From positions 1-64,000 of IMG/VR virus record IMGVR_UViG_3300010391_000021: a stretch of 64,000 bases of DNA; one strand, 5' to 3'. Origin of the DNA: a virus. This document shows positions 1-7,895 of this stretch, in pieces; positions within the stretch are counted from its first letter, which is position 1, and every line of letters begins with the position of its first letter. The translations under genes and the position numbers were made by a program. The notes below the pieces were generated by a model. It had not been told where the DNA came from. It did no database searches and saw only the letters and a program-made list of their open reading frames with translations.

Positions 1-24
1 ACCGTGCTAAACACCGTGCTAAAC
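1..24. repeat. 12-bp direct duplication
   Basis: ACCGTGCTAAAC is present twice in direct succession at the left edge of the window. It lies in non-coding DNA upstream of the first promoter. Its role is unknown. Confidence 0.6.
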
Positions 25-71
25 AAGGTTCCCGCTATTTAACGTACTTTATAGTCCGCGCAAGATTCTTC

Positions 72-100
72 TTGACATTGGGGCCGGGATTTGAGATAAT
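72..100 (+). promoter_or_regulatory. sigma70-like promoter
   Basis: TTGACA at 72-77 and GATAAT at 95-100 are separated by 17 bases. A near-perfect Shine-Dalgarno (TAAGGAGG) follows just before the ATG at 121. This is the best consensus promoter at the left end and probably drives the first gene group with host RNA polymerase. Confidence 0.7.
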
Positions 101-120
101 TATTACGGTAAGGAGGTGGT

Positions 121-333
121 ATGATCTTTCTCGTTATTTTCGGACTATGGGGATTTTTCACCCTTGCTAGTGAATTAGACGGTTGGTTCCAAATCGACCA
201 TACCGTCAAACCAGGACCGTATACCCCCGAGGAAATCGCCCGCCGCGAGAAGGCTCTGAAGGCTCTGAAGGCTCTGAAGGCTCTGAAGGCTCTGAAGGCT
301 CTGAAGGCTCTCAAGCAAATGGGGTGGAAGTGA
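121..333 (+). CDS. Small membrane protein with Lys-Ala-Leu repeat tail
   Basis: A 70-residue protein. Residues 1-18 form a hydrophobic segment that is probably a membrane anchor. A linker follows, then seven consecutive Lys-Ala-Leu triplets at residues 44-64. The repeat is encoded by 9-bp tandem units, so loss or gain of units keeps the frame and only changes the length of a basic, helical tail. The start has an excellent ribosome binding site and a consensus promoter. The stop overlaps the GTG of the next gene. No known family was recognised. Confidence 0.7.
   Translation: MIFLVIFGLWGFFTLASELDGWFQIDHTVKPGPYTPEEIARREKALKALKALKALKALKALKALKQMGWK
250..312 (+). repeat. Tandem 9-bp repeat, 7 units
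   Basis: Seven consecutive copies of AAGGCTCTG lie inside the preceding gene; the last copy ends in C. The sequence encodes Lys-Ala-Leu repeats and is open in other frames too. Such perfect short repeats are prone to length change by slippage. Confidence 0.95.
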
Positions 334-704
334 CTTCGAACGCCGATCTTCAACGATGGTTCGATAAAGCTAATTTTAATTACTTTGGTAACAAACTTCC
401 GAAAACCCCTGTTCGTTTCGGCAAAGCCGTGGCCGGAAAAGAACAATGCCTCGCTCATACGACCTCTGAATATGTGAAAAAAAGTGGAAAAAGATTAAAC
501 TCTAAGATAGTGATATATAAAGGTTTAAGAGAAGATTGGTTTCAAACAACGGTAGTAATTGCTTTGCTGCACGAGATGGTGCATTTGAAATTCCACGCCG
601 CGAAAACTGGTTTAATCCGTCATGATTGTAAATCTGGAAAAGGGGTGTTCGCCCGCGAAATGAAAAGACTTGTACGACACGGAGCGTTCGACCATCTGCT
701 GTAG
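330..704 (+). CDS. SprT-like metallopeptidase domain protein
   Basis: A 124-residue protein resembling SprT/Spartan-type zinc metalloproteins. The N-terminal stretch (LQRWFDKANFNYFGNKLP) is the usual SprT opening. LLHEMVHL near residue 82 contains the HExxH zinc and catalytic motif. The GTG at 330 overlaps the stop of the previous gene as GTGA and is preferred over longer starts that run through the tandem repeat. A second SprT-like gene lies at 14352. Family members cleave or bind DNA-crosslinked proteins; the role here is inferred. Confidence 0.75.
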   Translation: MTSNADLQRWFDKANFNYFGNKLPKTPVRFGKAVAGKEQCLAHTTSEYVKKSGKRLNSKIVIYKGLREDWFQTTVVIALLHEMVHLKFHAAKTGLIRHDCKSGKGVFAREMKRLVRHGAFDHLL

Positions 705-785
705 CCGTTTGTGGGCCTCCCGGAAAGAACCCTCACGTATTATCAATAGGTTACAACGTCTTGGAGGAAGGTAGAGGCCCCAAAA

Positions 786-1304
786 ATGAATACCACGCCA
801 AAGATTTATATTCCCAAATTTGATGAATGCCAATTTGAACCTTATTTTCAACACTATGGAGGCGGATTTCCTAAATGGAAGAGGGATGAGTATCCGTGGA
901 TGTCTTCGAGATCGACATATTGGTCTTTAAGCCGCGCGGCAGGAAATTCAGGATGTTACCTCCATTCAAATGAAGATGGGCAAGAACGAGAAGCTATTAA
1001 CGAAGCCCGTCTTCTCACAAGTGCTTTACACAAAAGTATTACAAAAAACAAGCCGCTTTCCAAAGGGTGGGAAAATCTTCTAGGCTGCAATCTGATTGAA
1101 TTTAAAGAACATATTGAAAGACAATTTAAACAAGGAATGTCTTGGACGAGTTGGGGAGAATGGCATTTAGATCATATTCGACCTCTGGCTTCTTTCGATT
1201 TAGATAATCAAGAAGAACTTTTAGAATCATGTAACTATAAGAATTTTCAGCCTTTATGGGCTTTTGACAACTGTTCGAAGGGAGCCAAATGGACGCTCCG
1301 GTAA
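786..1304 (+). CDS. HNH endonuclease
   Basis: A 172-residue protein. The C-terminal half has the layout of phage freestanding HNH enzymes: an EFKEHIERQF helix, WHLDHIRPLASFDL carrying the histidine-aspartate-histidine core, and NFQPLWAFDNCSKG at the end. It is probably a mobile or homing-type nuclease, or a phage recombination nuclease. It overlaps the next gene by 16 bases. The N-terminal half was not recognised. Confidence 0.75.
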   Translation: MNTTPKIYIPKFDECQFEPYFQHYGGGFPKWKRDEYPWMSSRSTYWSLSRAAGNSGCYLHSNEDGQEREAINEARLLTSALHKSITKNKPLSKGWENLLGCNLIEFKEHIERQFKQGMSWTSWGEWHLDHIRPLASFDLDNQEELLESCNYKNFQPLWAFDNCSKGAKWTLR

Positions 1305-1573
1305 ACGAACATTGGGATGGAAAGAATCTAAGAAGGCTAAAAACCCATAAAAAAATCCGTCCCGAGTGGGCCAACAGTGAGCGGGATGTTATGAAACACC
1401 TTCTCCGTTCTCACAACCTCACCCGCAGATTTCAAATTGCCTGTATGTATTGGATAGAAAATCGCACAGCCAAAGACATCGCTAACCGCCTCCATACAAC
1501 TATAAATGCAATAAAATGTGTAATTAAGAAACTTAAAGGGTCTCAAAGGGACCGTATTTCTTTATATCTATGA
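1289..1573 (+). CDS. Helix-turn-helix protein (sigma region 4-like)
   Basis: A 94-residue basic protein. The C-terminal part (about residues 52-88) reads as a sigma-70 region 4 or LuxR-type helix-turn-helix, with the turn around RTAKDIANRLHTTINAIK. It is likely to bind DNA and regulate phage transcription. It directly follows and overlaps the HNH gene. No other domain was recognised. Confidence 0.5.
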   Translation: MDAPVNEHWDGKNLRRLKTHKKIRPEWANSERDVMKHLLRSHNLTRRFQIACMYWIENRTAKDIANRLHTTINAIKCVIKKLKGSQRDRISLYL

Positions 1574-1585
1574 AGAGGTAAGATT

Positions 1586-1804
1586 TTGAGTGTCCGAAAG
1601 CCAACTAAAAGAAGTCTGACATATTGGGAGAAGATTCTTCGCAAAGAAGGATTGGATATGAGTCAAGGACTTAATCCTCAACACGAATCGCATGTTGGCT
1701 CTTTAAACGACTTAGCGGTTATAGAAGAAATTAAGTTTGCAGAGTCGGCAGGTTGTGGCGGCGGTCGTAGAGTTAAACCAAAGGGACACGGGCCGGATCA
1801 ATAA
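1586..1804 (+). CDS. Hypothetical protein
   Basis: A 72-residue protein starting at TTG with GAGGTAAG a few bases upstream. The first half is basic and the C-terminus is glycine- and arginine-rich. No family was recognised. The stop abuts the ATG of the next gene, so the two are probably co-translated. Confidence 0.45.
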   Translation: MSVRKPTKRSLTYWEKILRKEGLDMSQGLNPQHESHVGSLNDLAVIEEIKFAESAGCGGGRRVKPKGHGPDQ

Positions 1805-2002
1805 ATGGATTGCTCCTATCAAACCATATATTCTGGATATGTAAAGTTTTGCAACATCGTTGATGTCAAGCCCTTGGTGTTCGAAGACTGGATGGTCGCC
1901 CGCGAGGGGCTTATCCAGAAATCAGACAAGGCATCAGAATTCTTAATTTCACGCACGGCGGATAGCGGCTCGAACTACGATCAAGCAGTTCAAGTAATCT
2001 AA
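1805..2002 (+). CDS. Hypothetical protein
   Basis: A 65-residue acidic protein beginning immediately after the stop of the preceding gene. No motif was recognised. In the same frame after its stop, the DNA stays open and protein-like for about another 150 bases, which hints that a longer ancestral gene has been broken here. Confidence 0.4.
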   Translation: MDCSYQTIYSGYVKFCNIVDVKPLVFEDWMVAREGLIQKSDKASEFLISRTADSGSNYDQAVQVI

Positions 2003-2258
2003 ATATCCGCCAAAGTTTGCGAGGCGCTGGCCCAAGCGGTGGGGGCCGATGGGACTGTGGAAGGACGCCCATTTACCTCGCATGTAATGTTGTTCCGGCG
2101 TCTGAAGCAATCCGTTTATTCCGTGGACTCGCGGTTATCGAGCACCCGAAGCCGAGACAGATGGGCATTAGGGAACTTTTAATATCCGGGGGCAACGACG
2201 GGTGGTTTCATTCCCTTCTACACCACCCCGCCCCCGGTTCGTATTGATAAAGGACACT
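2003..2258 (+). pseudogene. Possible broken coding region
   Basis: Two frames look protein-like in succession. The frame continuing from the gene ending at 2002 reads protein-like (starting AKVCEALAQAVGADG) to about 2115 but has no good start. A second frame then reads naturally to a stop at 2247. A single intact gene cannot be drawn. Either a frameshifted remnant or chance open frames would fit. Confidence 0.25.
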
Positions 2259-2513
2259 ATGGATGAAAAAGAAGTTCCAACGCTAAAAGCGGGCAACACG
2301 ACTAAGAACCTTTGGGGTCTTAATCCCAAGGCAACCCCCGTTATTGATGCGCCGAGTCCGGATGCGGACGAGCCAGATACCGAAATCCCAGAGCCGCGCA
2401 AATCGACAGACGCCGCATACTTCCTTGGGCGCATCCTCGGGTTGGAAGATCGCCTTGACCGGCTAGAAGACAAAATTGCCTTGTATAATCTTCGCGCCGC
2501 CCATCGAATTTGA
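2259..2513 (+). CDS. Hypothetical acidic protein
   Basis: An 84-residue protein, proline- and aspartate-rich in the middle, with a short charged helix near the end (ILGLEDRLDRLEDKI) that may form a coiled coil. The ATG at 2259 follows AAAGGA and is preferred to upstream alternatives. The function is unknown. It sits just before another small helical protein and the glycan cluster. Confidence 0.5.
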   Translation: MDEKEVPTLKAGNTTKNLWGLNPKATPVIDAPSPDADEPDTEIPEPRKSTDAAYFLGRILGLEDRLDRLEDKIALYNLRAAHRI

Positions 2514-2519
2514 GGAATA

Positions 2520-2771
2520 ATGACACTATCCACAGAATCTAAGTTAGCAATTCTCGAAGCGCGGATCGCCGCCATCGGCCTCGAAAACCAGTTGTTCAAA
2601 ATGCGGGACGAGTTCGAAGCCAAGAGAAAAGAAGCAGAAAAGGCTGGCGCGGCTCTTTTGGAACGAGTCAAATCGGAGGCAGTTGAGATCGGCCTCGATA
2701 TTGAGAAGCATTCTTTCGACCTGGACAAACTAGAGTTTGTTGCGAAACCCGAAGAAACCCCCGCACCCTAA
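2520..2771 (+). CDS. Hypothetical coiled-coil protein
   Basis: An 83-residue, highly charged, almost wholly helical protein with heptad-like spacing over about residues 5-70 and a proline-rich end. The stop lies directly before the ATG of the fucosyltransferase-like gene. No family was recognised; a structural or regulatory partner is possible. Confidence 0.5.
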   Translation: MTLSTESKLAILEARIAAIGLENQLFKMRDEFEAKRKEAEKAGAALLERVKSEAVEIGLDIEKHSFDLDKLEFVAKPEETPAP

Positions 2772-3605
2772 ATGGTTACGATAGTCCTCAAAGGGGGTGT
2801 GGGCAACCAATTTTTCCAGTACGCTTTCGGTCGCCGCCTCGAAGCCGAGGGAAACGAAGTAGTTTTTGACCGCTCGGGGTTGGATTCGGATACAACACGG
2901 ACTTATATCCTTGACCGTTGGAACACCAGGATCAGGTTCGGAAAACCGGGCGGAACACGAGTCAACGAACCCAATCTTCTCTACAAGCCCGAGTTCATAA
3001 AGAAGTACGACGAAGACGTTACGTTAGACGGCTATTGGCAGTGCGAGAAGTATTTCCTGCCGATTGAATCGGAAATTCGCAGTGAACTAACCTTGCGGGA
3101 AGCCCCGAGTCATAAGACTTTAGAAGTCCTTGAAAAAATTCAAAAAAATAGCGTTTTTATTCATGTTAGACGTACTGATAATGTTTCAGTTCGCGGCATG
3201 GCGTTTCATGGGTTGTGCGGGCAAGAGTATTTTACAGAAACGACAAAGTACGTTTCTGAACGAGTAGAAAACCCGCAGTTCTTTTTATTTTCGGACGACA
3301 TCGAATGGTGCAAGGAGAACATCAAAATAGATTTTCCCACCATCTTTGTTGACCACAACACTCCCGGAGTTACTTCGGACTCGGAATACTTTCTTACTAA
3401 AACAGACAATGGGACCGAACACGAAGATTTGTTTTTGATGTCGCAATGCGGACACGGGATTATGGCCACGAGTACGTTCAGTTGGTGGGCCGCGTGGTTG
3501 GTTCAGAATTCCAATAAAATAGTTGTTACACCCAAGCGGTGGTTTGTTGGCGACTTCAATCAATGGAGCGCGGATATTATCCCCGAATCTTGGGTGCGAG
3601 TGTGA
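2772..3605 (+). CDS. Glycosyltransferase family 11 (alpha-1,2-fucosyltransferase-like)
   Basis: A 277-residue enzyme with the hallmarks of GT11. The opening GGVGNQFFQYAFGR lies at residues 8-21. The nucleotide-sugar motif FIHVRRTDN (HxRRxD) lies near residue 130, and the ATSTFSWWAAWL signature near residue 230. GT11 enzymes transfer L-fucose from GDP-fucose to the 2-hydroxyl of a galactose. The stop overlaps the next gene as GTGA, making it the first member of a closely packed glycan operon. The substrate may be GDP-L-galactose instead, because an epimerase for that sugar is encoded nearby while no fucose synthesis gene is visible. Confidence 0.85.
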   Translation: MVTIVLKGGVGNQFFQYAFGRRLEAEGNEVVFDRSGLDSDTTRTYILDRWNTRIRFGKPGGTRVNEPNLLYKPEFIKKYDEDVTLDGYWQCEKYFLPIESEIRSELTLREAPSHKTLEVLEKIQKNSVFIHVRRTDNVSVRGMAFHGLCGQEYFTETTKYVSERVENPQFFLFSDDIEWCKENIKIDFPTIFVDHNTPGVTSDSEYFLTKTDNGTEHEDLFLMSQCGHGIMATSTFSWWAAWLVQNSNKIVVTPKRWFVGDFNQWSADIIPESWVRV

Positions 3606-4441
3606 GTTACCTCAGTATAGTATTTGTCGGCAGCAATGCAGAATACGGGGGTGATTTTCTGGGGCGGATGCAGAATTGCGTTAATAATCTGTTTCGTCTC
3701 GCTGAAAAATACAAACTTGATTCTGATTTGACTTTGGTAGAGTGGAACCCTCCTCCGAATCGTCCTAGAATGGCCAAAGCAATTGATTGGTCGCGAGTGA
3801 CGATTCCGGTTAAGATTATTACAGTTCCCAAAGAAACGCACGAAAGTCTTCCTAATCCGCACGGCGAGAAGTTTTTCGAATACATCGCAAAGAATGTAGG
3901 CATTCGCAGGGCGGCGGGAAAATTTGTTTTATCGACTAACCCTGATAATGTTTACAGCGAAGAACTGATTGCGCGATTGGCGCGGCACGATCTCGAAGAA
4001 GATTGCTTCTATAGAGTCAACAGAAGCGATACACGAGATGGGAAAGTAATCGCCACGCACTATTCAGATAAAAGTATAGTAAACGGAAAGCAAGTTTCAT
4101 GGGGTGCTAGTCCGGATACGGACGGTACGTTTGACTATCCCACATTAGGACGGCTTCCGATTCTACACTTCAACGCTTCAGGCGACTTCATTTTGATGGC
4201 CAAGAAAAGATGGGAAGAAATTAAAGGCCATCCCGAAGTTCCTTACAGCCTTACTGTGGACGGGCAAACGCTATACTTGGCTGCACGAAATTCGCAAAAA
4301 CAGGTAATTTTGAGCGAACCGATGTACCATGCCGACCATAGCCGGTCGGATAAGTTTTGTCCTGTATGGGACGACAGAAAACCTTTTGGAACAAAAAACG
4401 AATATAATTGGGGATTAGGAAATGCTGTCGCGGTCTACTGA
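3602..4441 (+). CDS. Glycosyltransferase-like protein (GT-A type, inferred)
   Basis: A 279-residue protein starting at a GTG that overlaps the previous stop. The order of features suggests a GT-A glycosyltransferase: an N-terminal strand (IVFVGSNAEYGG), a conserved middle around KFVLSTNPDNVYSEELI in the DxD-like position, and a late PMYHADHSRSD segment. No exact family could be assigned. The position within the cluster supports sugar transfer. Confidence 0.55.
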   Translation: MSYLSIVFVGSNAEYGGDFLGRMQNCVNNLFRLAEKYKLDSDLTLVEWNPPPNRPRMAKAIDWSRVTIPVKIITVPKETHESLPNPHGEKFFEYIAKNVGIRRAAGKFVLSTNPDNVYSEELIARLARHDLEEDCFYRVNRSDTRDGKVIATHYSDKSIVNGKQVSWGASPDTDGTFDYPTLGRLPILHFNASGDFILMAKKRWEEIKGHPEVPYSLTVDGQTLYLAARNSQKQVILSEPMYHADHSRSDKFCPVWDDRKPFGTKNEYNWGLGNAVAVY

Positions 4442-5012
4442 ACTGTGTAAGTTAGCCAGCAAGTGGACAACCGACAAGGCTCTTTTCTATACTCCTTTTT
4501 ACCATGAATTGCTCAAGGACAGACGAAATATTAAAAAGGTTCTTGAATTTGGAATTGGATATCCCGAAATAATGCACGGTTCTGTCGCTCGTCTAGGGTT
4601 GACAGGATACATCACCGGCGCTAGTTTGTTTATGTGGCAAGAGTATTTCCCGGAAGCACAGATTTTTGCATTAGATAACAGACCTGAGACTTTTATAAAT
4701 GAAGGCAGAATCCAGTCATTCTATTGCGATCAGGGAAATGAAGATTCTTTCAACGCAGCAACTAACATTACTGGTGGTGGATTTGATTTAATCATAGATG
4801 ATGGTTCTCACATCCCTGAACATCAGATTCTATCGACAAAAATGTTGGTTCCGTTGTTGAACGAAGGCGGGATTTATGTCGCGGAAGACGTAAACGAACC
4901 CTTCGATGTTTTACAGTCTAAGATTTCTTTTCCCTCCGAAATCAAAACATTTTATAGAAGCGATTTGCCCGAAGGACAGAATACGGCGGCAGTTTTAGTC
5001 ATAAGAAAATGA
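4422..5012 (+). CDS. Class I SAM-dependent methyltransferase (macrocin O-methyltransferase-like)
   Basis: A 196-residue protein. VLEFGIGYPE near residue 40 is the SAM-binding glycine loop. ASLFMWQEYFPEAQIFALDN is typical of TylF/cephalosporin-hydroxylase-like sugar methyltransferases, and FDLIIDDGSHIPEHQ supplies the metal-binding aspartates. It probably O-methylates a sugar. It overlaps both neighbouring genes. Confidence 0.7.
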   Translation: MLSRSTELCKLASKWTTDKALFYTPFYHELLKDRRNIKKVLEFGIGYPEIMHGSVARLGLTGYITGASLFMWQEYFPEAQIFALDNRPETFINEGRIQSFYCDQGNEDSFNAATNITGGGFDLIIDDGSHIPEHQILSTKMLVPLLNEGGIYVAEDVNEPFDVLQSKISFPSEIKTFYRSDLPEGQNTAAVLVIRK

Positions 5013-5692
5013 TAACGCAGCAAACCTACGACGCTCAGTTGCAGCAGTTCATAAGTGAACAAGACGGCAGGTTTCCTGTTATCGATACGCTCCCTTGTTT
5101 AAATGATAGCGTTAATAATCACGACTATTGCCCGGTCTACTTGTATCATACTGGATGGGCGGCAAGGGTTCTAATGCAGTCGCGTCCTGCTGAACATGTT
5201 GATATCGGCAGTTTGCTTTATTTTGTTGGAATTGCTTCTGCCATAGTTCCTATCAGATCGTATGATTTTCAACCCGTATACATCCCCTTGCCGGGAGTTA
5301 CTACGGGACACGCCGACTTGACAAAACTCCCATTCAAGGACGGAGAAATCAACTCTCTGTCTTGTATGCACGTAATGGAGCATGTTGGTCTTGGACGATA
5401 TGGCGATCCGCTGGATGTTCAGGGCGATCTGAAAGCGGCTGAAGAATTAAAAAGAGTTCTTGCTCCGGGCGGACAACTTTTGATTGTATTGCCGATTATG
5501 GGCAAACCTAAAATTGAATTCAATGCTCATCGTGTATATTCTTATAACATGATAATGGATATGTTCAAGGGGTTGGAGTTAAAAGAATTTACTCTTATTC
5601 ATCTTCCTGAATATATTCCGAACGCCGATCCCAAACGAGCCGACAAAATGGCGGGGGAAGGTGCGGGTTGTTTTTGGTTTATAAAGGAATGA
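5009..5692 (+). CDS. Class I SAM methyltransferase-like (DUF268-like)
   Basis: A 227-residue protein. HVDIGSLLYFVG corresponds to the SAM-binding loop. LPFKDGEINSLSCMHVMEHVGLGRYGDPLD is the acidic-loop and helix region of Methyltransf_11/DUF268 proteins, followed by the APGGQLLIVLP strand. It overlaps the previous gene by four bases and the epimerase by four bases. It probably acts on the glycan; the substrate is unknown. Confidence 0.65.
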   Translation: MITQQTYDAQLQQFISEQDGRFPVIDTLPCLNDSVNNHDYCPVYLYHTGWAARVLMQSRPAEHVDIGSLLYFVGIASAIVPIRSYDFQPVYIPLPGVTTGHADLTKLPFKDGEINSLSCMHVMEHVGLGRYGDPLDVQGDLKAAEELKRVLAPGGQLLIVLPIMGKPKIEFNAHRVYSYNMIMDMFKGLELKEFTLIHLPEYIPNADPKRADKMAGEGAGCFWFIKE

Positions 5693-7221
5693 AGAATATA
5701 TTAGTTACAGGCGCGGGAGGATTCATTGGCCATCATTTAGTCAAAAGGCTAAAAAAGGACGGCCATTGGGTGCGCGGGGTTGATATTAAAAACCCCGAAT
5801 TTGAATTAACCTATGCCGATGAGTTTCTGAGGCTAGACCTTCGAGAATATACAAACTGTCTTGTATCCGTTAAGGACATTGATGAAGTTTATAATTTAGC
5901 TGCCGACATGGGTGGTATCGGATACATCACCGAGCATCTGGCGGACATTGCTCGTAACAATATTCTTATTAATGTTAATATGTTGGAAGCAGCAAAGGTT
6001 AAAAAAGTAAAAAAATTCCTTTTCTCTTCTTCGGCTTGTGTTTACTCACAGAGCAGGCAACATGATGAAAATGTTACTCCCTTAAAAGAAGCGGATGCTT
6101 ATCCCGCCGATCCCGAGCCTGGATATGGGTGGGAAAAATTGTTTGCAGAACAGATGTGCGAGTATTATCAAAAAGATCACAAATTAGATATACGGATTGT
6201 TAGATTTCATAATGTCTACGGTCCTTTAGGCACGTACGAAGGTGGAAAAGAAAAAGCACCCGCAGCCGTGTGCCGAAAAATGGCGGTAGCTATTGATGGG
6301 GATGAAATAGAAGTTTGGGGAGACGGCCAGCAAACCCGATCTTTCATGTATATAGACGATTGTGTCGAAGGATTGGTCAGACTGATGTCTTCGGACTATC
6401 AGAAACCTCTTAATTTAGGAACAGAAGAACTTATTTCAGTAAACGGATTGTTTAACAAAGTTGGAGATATCGCCAAAAGACCGTTTTCCAAGAAACATGA
6501 TTTAACAAAACCCCAAGGAGTTAGAGGCAGAAACTCTGACAATTCGAAACTTCGTGAAGTTCTTGGTTGGGAACCTTCTATCAATTTAGACGAAGGCTTG
6601 AGAAAAACATACGAATGGATTGAATATACAATTCTCCATCGTGTTTCAGCAACCAAATGGGATTCTGAAGGCGGGGAGCACAGCTTACGATTAGACTTTC
6701 CTATAAATAATCAGAGTTTGGTTTACGAAGTGGGTGGGTATCGGGGTGAGTGGGCCGCACAGATAGCTAAAAAATACAACCCCACAATCCATATTTTTGA
6801 ACCTGTCGCAAACTATTACAAAGAACTATTAAGTCGATTTAGAGAAAACTCCCGAGTCCAAATATTCAACTATGGTCTTTTGGACCATGCGGATTGGAAA
6901 GACATCTATTTAGATGGCAGCGGGTCTAGTTTATACGAGGAAAAACCAAACTGTGAAAGAATCCAGTTGGTTGACATATCAACTTTGCCGGTTCCGGACG
7001 TAATCAGTATCAATGCGGAAGGGGCGGAATACCCTTTATTACAGAGAATGTTAGAAACAGGTTGGGCACAAAAGTGCAAACACATTCAAATCCAGTTTCA
7101 CAATGTTCATGTAGGTGCGCGGGACTTGCGTAAGAAAATTCGACAAGCTTTATCAACGACGCACGAAGAAGTTTTTAATTATCCTTTTGTTTGGGAGCGA
7201 TGGAGCTTGAAAACCCAATAA
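5689..7221 (+). CDS. GDP-mannose 3,5-epimerase fused to FkbM-like methyltransferase
   Basis: A 510-residue two-domain protein. Residues 1 to about 315 match GDP-mannose 3,5-epimerase closely: GAGGFIG NAD loop at 8-14, AADMGGIGYI at 71-80, SSACVYS with the catalytic cysteine at about 117, YxxxK at 146-150, and the GGKEKAPAAVCRK segment with the second catalytic lysine. The product would be GDP-L-galactose or GDP-L-gulose. Residues 320-510 form a second domain with VYEVGGYRGEWAAQ, IFEPV and INAEGAEY, as in FkbM methyltransferases. ATG 5689 overlaps the previous stop. The fusion is unusual. Confidence 0.8.
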   Translation: MKNILVTGAGGFIGHHLVKRLKKDGHWVRGVDIKNPEFELTYADEFLRLDLREYTNCLVSVKDIDEVYNLAADMGGIGYITEHLADIARNNILINVNMLEAAKVKKVKKFLFSSSACVYSQSRQHDENVTPLKEADAYPADPEPGYGWEKLFAEQMCEYYQKDHKLDIRIVRFHNVYGPLGTYEGGKEKAPAAVCRKMAVAIDGDEIEVWGDGQQTRSFMYIDDCVEGLVRLMSSDYQKPLNLGTEELISVNGLFNKVGDIAKRPFSKKHDLTKPQGVRGRNSDNSKLREVLGWEPSINLDEGLRKTYEWIEYTILHRVSATKWDSEGGEHSLRLDFPINNQSLVYEVGGYRGEWAAQIAKKYNPTIHIFEPVANYYKELLSRFRENSRVQIFNYGLLDHADWKDIYLDGSGSSLYEEKPNCERIQLVDISTLPVPDVISINAEGAEYPLLQRMLETGWAQKCKHIQIQFHNVHVGARDLRKKIRQALSTTHEEVFNYPFVWERWSLKTQ

Positions 7222-7895
7222 AAATGTATCAAATCCAGTCCTTCTACGAACAGTTTTTGAGATCGGACGATTTGGTGTTTGATATTGGAGCTAACATCGG
7301 TTCGAAAACTGAGATTTTTAGAAACATAGGTTGTAAAGTGATATCAGTCGAACCGCATGATTCGTGCATACCGATACTCAAAAATAAATTCGTAAATGAT
7401 AGTCAAGTTATTATATTACGGAAAGCCCTTGGCGCTTCCGCAGGATCGGCACAGTTAATTACAGGAGAAGCGGCTTGCATTTCTTCTTTATCTCCTGAAT
7501 GGGTTGCGGCAGTCACCAAGACCGACCGATTTGGCGGATATAAATGGACAGGAAAACAAACGGTTGAAGTTACCACTCTTGATACTCTGGTTTCCTTCTA
7601 CGGTGTTCCCGCTTTTATAAAAATAGATGTTGAGGGTTTTGAACATAAAGTTTTAGAAGGATTGTCTCAGCCCGTAAAAGCTCTTTCTTTTGAGTTTACG
7701 CCTGAGTATCTAGAATCGGCAGAAAAGTGTATAAAGCATCTTGAAGGTCTGGGTTCTGTGGAGTTCGCTTATTCGGTAAAAGAAACGACGGAAATCCGCC
7801 CATTGTGGGTTTCTGGTAAAGAACTTCTAGAGACTCTTAAAGGGTTTGTAGGAGATACTCAATTATACGGGGATGTGTACGCTAGATTCGTATGA
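7200..7895 (+). CDS. FkbM family methyltransferase
   Basis: A 231-residue protein with the FkbM order: VFDIGANIGSKTE SAM loop, VISVEPH, and the FIKIDVEGFEHKVLEGL motif that binds the substrate side. ATG 7200 lies inside the end of the previous gene. The fused FkbM-like domain next door is probably a diverged relative. It likely O-methylates a sugar of the glycan. Confidence 0.8.
   Translation: MELENPIKMYQIQSFYEQFLRSDDLVFDIGANIGSKTEIFRNIGCKVISVEPHDSCIPILKNKFVNDSQVIILRKALGASAGSAQLITGEAACISSLSPEWVAAVTKTDRFGGYKWTGKQTVEVTTLDTLVSFYGVPAFIKIDVEGFEHKVLEGLSQPVKALSFEFTPEYLESAEKCIKHLEGLGSVEFAYSVKETTEIRPLWVSGKELLETLKGFVGDTQLYGDVYARFV

Noticed and set aside
250-312. CRISPR-like repeat array
   Set aside because: Units are nine bases with no spacers and encode part of a protein.
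39-458. A 139-residue open frame on the minus strand with an Arg-Ala-Phe repeat
   Set aside because: It is the antisense of the 9-bp tandem repeat and of the SprT-like gene. It has no plausible start signal.
2168-2728. A 186-residue minus-strand open frame
   Set aside because: It lies opposite two well-supported small plus-strand genes and has the serine/arginine-rich composition of an antisense shadow.
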